DNA of 10,893 nucleotides. It comes from Actinomycetota bacterium. GTDB lineage: Bacteria > Actinomycetota > Actinomycetes > S36-B12 > UBA5976. The notes beneath the pieces are model-generated. The model had not been told where the DNA came from. It saw only the letters and a list, made by a program, of their open reading frames with translations, and did not search any database. The position numbers and the translations under genes were made by a program. Of the stretch, positions 6,084-10,893 are shown one piece after another (position 1 is the first letter of the stretch; every line of letters starts with the position of its first letter). The stretch is taken from contig CANKTT010000042.1 in assembly GCA_947486505.1 (NCBI GenBank), positions 1 through 10,893 of the forward strand. Direction: 5' to 3'.

Positions 6084-7334
6084 TTATTTCAGCGTAACTT
6101 CTACTGGGAAACGCTTAATTCCATTAACGAAATTACTGCGAAGTCGCTCTAGTTCGCCAACTCTCTTAATGTCAGAAATTCTTGGCAACAATTCTTCGAA
6201 CATGATTTTTATTTCAAGTCGAGCAAGCGAGTTACCTAGGCACATATGTGGGCCACCTCGACCAAATGTCATGTGCTCATTTGGATTTCTAGTGACATCC
6301 ATGCGATATGGGTCAACAAAAATTTCTGGATCGCGATTACCGGAAGCGAACCAAGTGACAACTTTGTCGCCTTCCTTAATCGCTTGACCATTAATTTCTG
6401 TGTCCTTGGTTGCGGTTCGACGGAAGTGATAAACCGGGCTCGCCATACGAAGCATTTCTTCAACTCCCCATTCGATCAACTCAGGGCGTTCTTGCAGCAG
6501 TGCCATTTGATCTGGGTTGTCGATCAAGTAATTCATGCTGTGTGTAATTGTGTGACGAGTTGTTTCATTTCCAGCAACAATCAAAAGTAAGAAATAGGCA
6601 TGGAAATCCCTTGTCGACAGTGGCAAGCCATCTACAGGAGTTTGGTTAATCAAGGTCGAGACGATATCAGTTCCATTACCACCCAATCGTTGCTTGGCTA
6701 ATTCATCGCCATAAGCCCAAACTTCCAAAGCTGCTGGAGACCTGAATGGCAACATTCGATATTTTTCAGATTCGGGTGAATCTAGCAAAACATCTGCGTG
6801 CTCAGGGTCGGTATTACCCACCATGCGGTTGCCCCAAGCAATCAGCTGACCGATGTCAGTGTCAGGAACATCCATGAGGCGAGCTAGTACTCGAATTGGG
6901 AAGTCTGCTGCAACTTCCTTTACGAAGTCAAAGGAACCTTTGGCGAATGCATCATCAAGTGTGCTGGCAGTTAGGCCCCGTAGGAATGTTTCATAGCCTG
7001 CGACAGCCTTTGGAGTAAATGAATCTTGCATGAGCCGGCGCAATGCGCGATGACGAATGCCATCAGTTTCAAGCATTGACTTGCGAGCTTCCATTTGCTC
7101 TTCATCTAGTTCTTCTAGATTGGCTGTACCTTTTTCACTCGAATAAGTATCGGTATCACGAAGTACGCGAACGATATCTTGATACCGAGTTAACGACCAG
7201 AATCCTGAATTCGGTGCAGGCTCTTCACTCCAGTGCACCGGGCTAGTCGCACGCAACTCGTCAAAGGTTTGCCATGGAATTTGCTTTTCGAATAAATCTA
7301 AGTTTGCCAAGCTGACATCTGTAGCGGCTGACAT
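6084..7334 (-). CDS. Cytochrome P450 monooxygenase
   Basis: A 416-residue soluble bacterial-type P450 inserts one oxygen atom from O2 into a substrate using electrons from a ferredoxin/reductase. All hallmarks are present: I-helix AGNETT (254-259), K-helix ExxR (E293-R296), a PERF-like region around FRRTA (304-308), and the haem loop FGRGGPHMCLG (357-367) with cysteine ligand C365. The C-terminal LRSNFVNGIKRFPV (about 398-411) is common in actinobacterial CYPs of the CYP124/125/142 neighbourhood, but I cannot assign a CYP family. No membrane anchor and no ferredoxin gene is in the window, so redox partners must come from elsewhere. The start is ATG 7332-7334 with GAGGTGA upstream, and operator D lies 26 nt before it. 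Among amine-catabolic genes it may hydroxylate or dealkylate the amine or its gamma-glutamyl derivative; P450s are known for cyclic secondary amines in mycobacteria. Confidence 0.92.
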   Translation of the reverse strand: MSAATDVSLANLDLFEKQIPWQTFDELRATSPVHWSEEPAPNSGFWSLTRYQDIVRVLRDTDTYSSEKGTANLEELDEEQMEARKSMLETDGIRHRALRRLMQDSFTPKAVAGYETFLRGLTASTLDDAFAKGSFDFVKEVAADFPIRVLARLMDVPDTDIGQLIAWGNRMVGNTDPEHADVLLDSPESEKYRMLPFRSPAALEVWAYGDELAKQRLGGNGTDIVSTLINQTPVDGLPLSTRDFHAYFLLLIVAGNETTRHTITHSMNYLIDNPDQMALLQERPELIEWGVEEMLRMASPVYHFRRTATKDTEINGQAIKEGDKVVTWFASGNRDPEIFVDPYRMDVTRNPNEHMTFGRGGPHMCLGNSLARLEIKIMFEELLPRISDIKRVGELERLRSNFVNGIKRFPVEVTLK

Positions 7335-7360
7335 TAACTCACCTCACAACAAGTTGGAAT

Positions 7361-7378
7361 ATTCGTTCGGGTACGAAC
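7361..7378 (-). promoter_or_regulatory. Shared operator, site D (P450 / MarR divergent promoter)
   Basis: The minus strand reads GTTCGTACCCGAACGAAT, the copy closest to the consensus. ATTCGT and ACGAAC flank a 6-nt spacer. A -10-like TATCTT (minus, 7385-7390) lies 6 nt upstream, so the operator covers the likely P450 transcription start. The site is 26 nt before the P450 ATG and 89 nt before the MarR ATG, so it could serve both directions. Confidence 0.78.
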
Positions 7379-7432
7379 AGTTTTAAGATACCCGATTCTG
7401 ACCCATCTCGTGATGATTTTCAACTAAGCAGA

Positions 7433-7438
7433 TAAAGT
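7433..7438 (+). promoter_or_regulatory. Possible -10 box of the MarR gene
   Basis: TAAAGT ends 29 nt before the ATG at 7468, and the expected transcription start falls inside the 7442-7454 palindrome. No clear -35 hexamer is visible. Confidence 0.35.
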
Positions 7439-7441
7439 TAG

Positions 7442-7454
7442 CCTAGGTTCTAGG
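7442..7454. promoter_or_regulatory. Palindrome CCTAG-GTT-CTAGG before the MarR gene, possible autoregulatory site
   Basis: A perfect 5-bp inverted repeat with a 3-nt spacer lies 13 nt upstream of the MarR start codon, over the expected transcription start. MarR proteins often repress their own gene through such short palindromes. It shares no sequence with the 18-bp operator, so either the regulator has two site types or one of the two belongs to another protein. Confidence 0.4.
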
Positions 7455-7467
7455 AAATTGGGGTTCC

Positions 7468-7980
7468 ATGGCTGGTCAGCACACGCTCGATGAAACGGAA
7501 CGACAAGTTCAGGAGCGCCTCGGCGATCTAAAAATTGACTTCGAAGCAATGGCCGTTGCTTCCAATCTATTCCGGGCTGCAAACGCGGTCCGCAATTACC
7601 TAGAGCGAACCGTTTTGGCACAGCACGATTTATCCTGGACCGCATTTGTAGTCCTTTGGGTGGTTTGGATTTGGGAACCAGTTGAATCTCGGGTAATTGC
7701 TGAAGAGGGTGGCTTTTCTAAAGCTACTTTGACTGGTGTGATGCAAACCCTCGAAGGGCGAGGTCTCATTACGCGAACTCGCAGCAACAAGGACGGGCGT
7801 TTGGTTTTGGTAAAGCTAACGGCCAAGGGTAGAAAAATGATGAAGCAATTGTTTCCCGAATTTAATAAAGGTGAGCAGTTAGCCGTTGCCGACTTAAAGC
7901 GATCTGATTTAGGAATCTTTGCTGACCTACTCAGGGCCGTTACCGTCACTGTAGATTCCCAAAAGCAAGCTAAGCACTAG
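7468..7980 (+). CDS. MarR-family transcriptional regulator, candidate regulator of the cluster
   Basis: This 170-residue protein has the MarR layout: N-terminal dimerisation helices (about 25-55), a winged helix with recognition segment FSKATLTGVMQTLEGRGLI (83-101), the wing NKDGRLVLVKLT (107-118) with the conserved Asp and Arg, then TAKGRKMM and C-terminal helices. MarR proteins bind palindromic DNA as dimers and are usually repressors released by a small aromatic or amine ligand; HpaR of homoprotocatechuate operons belongs here. The gene sits centrally, divergent from the P450 gene with operator D between them and its own CCTAG palindrome at 7442-7454. The start ATG 7468 has only a weak GGGG upstream. 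Its end overlaps the convergent C26 hydrolase gene by 11 nt. Control of all five operators is inferred from position only. Confidence 0.9.
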   Translation: MAGQHTLDETERQVQERLGDLKIDFEAMAVASNLFRAANAVRNYLERTVLAQHDLSWTAFVVLWVVWIWEPVESRVIAEEGGFSKATLTGVMQTLEGRGLITRTRSNKDGRLVLVKLTAKGRKMMKQLFPEFNKGEQLAVADLKRSDLGIFADLLRAVTVTVDSQKQAKH

Positions 7981-7983
7981 CTT
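7967..7983. terminator. Hairpin across the MarR/C26 overlapping stop codons
   Basis: AAGCTA (7967-7972) and TAGCTT (7978-7983) form a 6-bp stem with a 5-nt loop that includes both stop codons. On the minus strand it is followed by GCTTTTGGG, a short T tract, so it may act as a weak terminator for the C26 gene. The stem is short and A/T-rich. Confidence 0.35.
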
Positions 7984-8650
7984 CCTTCACTAATCGAGCA
8001 AGCAATCCCCGTTGGTTTGCGTCTGATTTCGCAGTATCTTCTGGATGCCATTGAACGCCACGCGCCCAACCAGTTGATTCAATTCCAACAGCTTCAATAG
8101 TTCCATCCGGACCACGGCCTAAAACTTCTAAACCAGATCCGAGTTTGTCAATTGCTTGGTGGTGGTAACACGAAGTTTCTACCAATTCCGAAACAAAACC
8201 AAATGATTCGTAATCACTAACTTTTACCTCTTGAACGACATGACGATGATTTACTGGCATATCTTGAATGAGGGTGCCGCCGCGAAGAATATTCACGACA
8301 TGGAGTCCGCGACATACAGCTAGGGTAGGAATCCCTTCTTGCAACACGTACTCGGTCATCCCAAAGTCTGAGTCATCCTGAAGATCATCGACATCGTAAA
8401 CACTTCCGTCCGGCTCTTGGCCATAACGAGTGGGGTTTATGTCACCGCCGCCAGCCAGTAGTACTCCTTGATAGCCTTTAATTCGCTGAGCCCAGTCGCT
8501 TTCCGGCACAGCCAGCAGAGTTACTGGGTCAGCCCCCGCATTCCAAAGAGATTCCAAAAGTGCTCTTGAACTAACGACTCCCTCATATCTGAGCGCCGAA
8601 GCAGAGTTTGTAAACCGCCCTAAAAGAGCGATTCTCGGACGTAACGACAT
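7970..8650 (-). CDS. Peptidase C26 gamma-glutamyl hydrolase (PuuD-like)
   Basis: The protein has 226 residues, somewhat shorter than E. coli PuuD (254), and belongs to the class I glutamine amidotransferase / C26 family. PuuD cleaves gamma-glutamyl-GABA to GABA and glutamate. Visible motifs are LLAGGGDINPTRYG (64-77), where the family has its GGxDxxP oxyanion element; the nucleophile AVCRGLHVVN with Cys113; CYHHQAIDKLG (161-171), very typical of PuuD; and GVQWHPE with His202 and Glu204. The catalytic triad is therefore intact. The start ATG 8648-8650 has only a weak GGTGA close by; an equally good upstream start is not seen. The gene is divergent from the HpaE-like dehydrogenase gene, 101 nt away, with operator E in the gap. 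It is the second gamma-glutamyl-bond hydrolase candidate in the cluster, and its presence strongly suggests that gamma-glutamyl intermediates are formed. Confidence 0.87.
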   Translation of the reverse strand: MSLRPRIALLGRFTNSASALRYEGVVSSRALLESLWNAGADPVTLLAVPESDWAQRIKGYQGVLLAGGGDINPTRYGQEPDGSVYDVDDLQDDSDFGMTEYVLQEGIPTLAVCRGLHVVNILRGGTLIQDMPVNHRHVVQEVKVSDYESFGFVSELVETSCYHHQAIDKLGSGLEVLGRGPDGTIEAVGIESTGWARGVQWHPEDTAKSDANQRGLLARLVKEASA

Positions 8651-8708
8651 TTCACCAGCCTAATGAAAGAATTACCTGAATTCGGTTCCCAAATCACTAA
8701 ATTTAACG

Positions 8709-8714
8709 TATCGT
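8709..8714 (+). promoter_or_regulatory. Possible -10 box of the dehydrogenase-dioxygenase operon
   Basis: TATCGT lies 5 nt upstream of operator E, so transcription would begin inside the operator. The same hexamer TATCGT appears at site A on the permease side. No convincing -35 box is visible. Confidence 0.4.
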
Positions 8715-8719
8715 AATTC

Positions 8720-8737
8720 GTTAGTACCCGAACGACT
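8720..8737 (+). promoter_or_regulatory. Shared operator, site E (dehydrogenase operon promoter)
   Basis: GTTAGTACCCGAACGACT matches 16 of 18 positions of site D. It ends 14 nt before the ATG at 8752, just upstream of the AAGGGA ribosome binding site. ATTCGT starting 4 nt earlier (8716-8721) gives a second, offset half-site with the same spacing to CCGAAC, so the element has overlapping dyads. Confidence 0.7.
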
Positions 8738-8751
8738 TTTCAAGGGATGGC

Positions 8752-10215
8752 ATGACATTGGCAACAGTTGCTGGAATTGAAGTTGATACTCGGCATTTCA
8801 TCGGCGGTAAACGGATTGCCTCCGATTCCACATTCAAAGACCACTCCCCGATAGATGGCTCTTTTCTGGCTGACATTTCCCGCGGTGGAAAACGGGAAGT
8901 TGACTTGGCAGTTGCTGCCGCTAAAGCGGCCTTTCCGATTTGGTCTCAAATGTCGCCAGCTGATCGTGGCGCAATCTTAAATCGAGTTGCAGACATTATT
9001 GAATCCAGAATTGAAGACTTGGCAATCGTCGAGACCACAGATAACGGTTCCCTGCTTCGATCACATCGCCGTGGTGTCATGCCTCGGGTGGCGATGAACT
9101 TTAGATTCTTTGCAGACTACGCAATGAACCAACTTAACCATCCTGACTTTGAAACTCGCGGCCATACCAATCACGTGACTTGGGATCCAGCGGGCGTGAC
9201 TGGAATCATCACACCGTGGAATGCACCATTGATGCTTGCTACTTGGCGCATTGGTCCAGCACTTGCAGCTGGTGACACCGTTGTTGCCAAGCCACCTGAG
9301 TGGGCTCCGCTTACCGCTTCGCTGCTTGCAGACATCACAGTGGAAGCTGGAATGCCACCTGGTGTATTCAATGTCGTACAAGGTTTTGGCGAAGAAGCTG
9401 GTGCAGCGCTAACTGCGCATCCAGACTTATCGCGCATTTCTTTCACTGGTTCAGTGCCAACTGCAAAACTTGTGGCAAAAGCTGCTGCCGAAAATCTAGT
9501 TCCTTGCTCGTTTGAACTAGGTGGAAAGAGTCCACTCATCATTACTGATGATGCAGATCTTGATATTGCAGTCACAGTTGCCGTTGAGCAGTTCGACAAC
9601 GCTGGTCAGGTTTGTTTATCTGGAACTCGATTCTTGGTGCAGCGTGGGATTGCTGAGAAATTCAAAGCTGCATTCATCGAACGTGCCAAGCAGATCAAGC
9701 AAGGTGATCCACGAGATGAAGCAACGGACATCGGTCCCCAGATTCATCCGGAGCACTTCACTCGAGTCAAGGGATTTGTAGATCGCGCTGTAGCTGAAGG
9801 GCAAACCGTCGTACTAGGTGGTGGCCCTAATTCCGAATTAGGCGGAAACTTCTTTATGCCGACTTTGATTGATAATCCAACAGTTGACAGCGAAATCGTA
9901 ACTCAAGAAGTATTTGGCCCAGTTCTTTGCATGCAGCAATTCGATACCGATGCAGAAGTTATCGAGATGGCCAATGGAACTGAATTTGGTTTAGCTGCAG
10001 TTGTTATTTGCGGAGATAAGAAGCGAGCTGAAGCCATCACAGATCGGTTAGTTGCCGGAACTATTTGGGTCAACTGTTTCTTCGTGCGCGATCTTGGTGC
10101 GCCATTTGGTGGTTCTAAGAAATCAGGTATTGGCCGCGAAGGTGGAATCTGGTCATTTGATTTTTATGCAGACGTAAAGAACACGGTCTTTGCGCCTAAC
10201 GGATGGAAGGAATAG
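8752..10215 (+). CDS. hpaE: Aldehyde dehydrogenase of the ring-fission semialdehyde class (HpaE / XylG-DmpC type)
   Basis: This 487-residue NAD(P)-dependent aldehyde dehydrogenase has the full catalytic set: PWN with Asn157, cofactor lysine Lys180 in VVAKPPEW, FTGS (231-234), ELGGKS with general base Glu255, nucleophile Cys288 in GQVCLSG, and QEVFGPV with Glu386. The C-terminal phrase RDLGAPFGGSKKSGIGREGG (about 446-465), followed by SFDFYADVKN, closely resembles HpaE (5-carboxymethyl-2-hydroxymuconate semialdehyde dehydrogenase) and XylG/DmpC, less so PuuC. HpaE oxidises the aldehyde made by extradiol cleavage of homoprotocatechuate. The dioxygenase gene follows after 3 nt, which strongly supports this reading. 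The start ATG 8752 has AAGGGA upstream; the ATG at 8747 is out of frame. Operator E controls the pair. A role in oxidising an amine-derived aldehyde, as PuuC does, remains possible. Confidence 0.83.
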   Translation: MTLATVAGIEVDTRHFIGGKRIASDSTFKDHSPIDGSFLADISRGGKREVDLAVAAAKAAFPIWSQMSPADRGAILNRVADIIESRIEDLAIVETTDNGSLLRSHRRGVMPRVAMNFRFFADYAMNQLNHPDFETRGHTNHVTWDPAGVTGIITPWNAPLMLATWRIGPALAAGDTVVAKPPEWAPLTASLLADITVEAGMPPGVFNVVQGFGEEAGAALTAHPDLSRISFTGSVPTAKLVAKAAAENLVPCSFELGGKSPLIITDDADLDIAVTVAVEQFDNAGQVCLSGTRFLVQRGIAEKFKAAFIERAKQIKQGDPRDEATDIGPQIHPEHFTRVKGFVDRAVAEGQTVVLGGGPNSELGGNFFMPTLIDNPTVDSEIVTQEVFGPVLCMQQFDTDAEVIEMANGTEFGLAAVVICGDKKRAEAITDRLVAGTIWVNCFFVRDLGAPFGGSKKSGIGREGGIWSFDFYADVKNTVFAPNGWKE

Positions 10216-10218
10216 ATC

Positions 10219-10893
10219 ATGGGTGAAATTGTTGGAGCAGGCTTACTGGCTCACGTGCCTACCATTGTCTTGCCACTAGAGATTCGTAAGGAACTCAACA
10301 ATGGTGAAGACTTCACACTCGTTGCTGGGCTCGAGCAGCTGCGGAAAGATGTATTTGAAAAAGTCGATTACGACACCGTTATTGTTTTTGATTCTCACTG
10401 GGCTACGACTGTTGAATTCGTAGTTACCTCACATGATCGTCGGGAAGGTTTCTACACAAGTGAAGAACTTCCACGCGGTATGTCATCCGTTCCTTATGAC
10501 TGGAAAGGTGATCCAGCGCTAGCCAAGGAAATCGCGTCACTTGGCGAAAAGCATGGAACTTGGATTACCCCAATCGACAACACACACCTACCGACTTTCT
10601 ATGCAACCTTAAATCTCTGGATGTATCTAGGTAAGGGCTTGGACAAGAACTGGATCAGCATTGGCATGTGCCAAACTAGTGATGACGAAGACAACCTACG
10701 GTTAGGCCGAGCAGTTGGCGAAGCTATTGCAAATTCAGATCGAAAAGTATTGCTAATCGCTTCCGGCGCTCTGTCACATACCTTCTGGCCATTGCGTGAA
10801 CTACGTAAGCACGAATCTGCGGATTTGAATTCGATTTATACGCCTGAAGCACGAGCTGCTGATGAAGAGCGTATTGCTTGGTATCTAGCTGGA
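10219..10893 (+). CDS. hpaD: Class III extradiol ring-cleavage dioxygenase (HpaD / LigB family), 5' part
   Basis: A 225-codon open frame runs to the window edge without a stop. It starts at ATG 10219, 3 nt after the dehydrogenase stop, with AAGGAA as ribosome binding site inside the end of the upstream gene. The visible part shows the LigB-family layout: LLAHVPT with His12, VIVFDSHW with His60 (these match the two iron-binding histidines of LigB, H12 and H61), GFYTSEELPRGM (about 77-88), and ASGALSHTF with His187 matching the catalytic histidine. The third iron ligand, a glutamate, should lie beyond the edge. The phrases resemble E. coli HpaD (homoprotocatechuate 2,3-dioxygenase, 283 residues), so roughly 55-60 residues are missing. 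The enzyme opens a catechol ring beside the two hydroxyls using Fe(II) and O2. Other catechols, 2,3-dihydroxyphenylpropionate or an aminophenol are alternative substrates. Confidence 0.85.
   Translation, partial: MGEIVGAGLLAHVPTIVLPLEIRKELNNGEDFTLVAGLEQLRKDVFEKVDYDTVIVFDSHWATTVEFVVTSHDRREGFYTSEELPRGMSSVPYDWKGDPALAKEIASLGEKHGTWITPIDNTHLPTFYATLNLWMYLGKGLDKNWISIGMCQTSDDEDNLRLGRAVGEAIANSDRKVLLIASGALSHTFWPLRELRKHESADLNSIYTPEARAADEERIAWYLAG

Noticed and set aside
6246..6590. 114-codon open frame on the plus strand
   Set aside because: It is antisense to the P450 gene across its haem-loop region; no ribosome binding site and no domain.
7596..7949. 117-codon open frame on the minus strand
   Set aside because: It is antisense to the MarR gene, which has a convincing winged-helix domain.
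8716..8733. Alternative register for operator E (ATTCGT-N6-CCGAAC)
   Set aside because: It keeps the half-site spacing, but the register 8720-8737 matches site D at 16 of 18 positions and gives the same orientation to the gene as the other four copies.
2949..8737. The repeated 18-mer as a sigma-factor promoter element instead of an operator
   Set aside because: Its distance to the start codon varies from 13 to 43 nt, it is palindromic, and -10-like hexamers lie upstream of or overlap it rather than at a fixed distance downstream.
9171..9599. 142-codon open frame on the minus strand
   Set aside because: It is antisense to the aldehyde dehydrogenase coding region, has a low-complexity Ser/Ala composition and no family features.
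1..10893. tRNA, rRNA, CRISPR array, insertion sequence or phage genes
   Set aside because: No spaced direct repeats, transposase or integrase motifs, or structural RNA signatures were seen on either strand.

Overview
This window looks like part of a moderate-to-low GC actinobacterial chromosome (mid-40s % by eye, not computed). The 3' part of a DisA (c-di-AMP synthase / DNA scanning) gene opens it, and TAG stops, GTG starts and a likely leaderless promoter fit an actinobacterium. A freshwater lineage of the Nanopelagicales (acI) type is plausible, but that is inference.

Layout. Positions 1-1274 hold housekeeping or unknown content: the end of disA facing a gene for a membrane-anchored, four-cysteine exported domain. 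A hairpin at 1345-1380 separates this from a catabolic island that runs from about 1391 past the right edge. The island's genes alternate strands almost perfectly: APC-type amine/amino-acid permease (-), acetoacetate-decarboxylase-like protein (+), glutamine-synthetase-like gamma-glutamyl-amide ligase (-), class I glutamine amidotransferase (+), cytochrome P450 (-), MarR regulator (+), PuuD-type C26 gamma-glutamyl hydrolase (-), HpaE-type ring-fission semialdehyde dehydrogenase (+), and an HpaD/LigB-type extradiol dioxygenase (+, cut by the window edge). Convergent stops overlap or abut (4-nt overlap, 0-nt gap, 11-nt overlap), and every remaining gap between genes is a divergent promoter region. 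No gene-free stretch reaches 300 bases.

How the genes may work together. The permease, gamma-glutamyl ligase and gamma-glutamyl hydrolase(s) match the logic of the Puu putrescine pathway and of gamma-glutamylation routes for aniline or isopropylamine. The dehydrogenase and extradiol enzyme match homoprotocatechuate-type meta-cleavage. A reasonable model is uptake of an aromatic or alkyl amine, masking as a gamma-glutamyl amide, oxidation (possibly by the P450 in place of the missing PuuB flavin oxidase), release by hydrolysis, and ring fission. The substrate is not proven.

The main new signal is an 18-bp near-palindrome, consensus GTTCGTACCC(T/G)AACGAAT. It occurs five times, in all four divergent promoter regions, always in the same orientation relative to a catabolic gene and 13-43 nt before its start codon. 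It ties the scattered genes into one regulon, most simply under the MarR protein encoded in the middle. A 34-nt palindrome at the 3' end of the amidotransferase gene, just past the stop of the opposing P450 gene, is a second unusual element.
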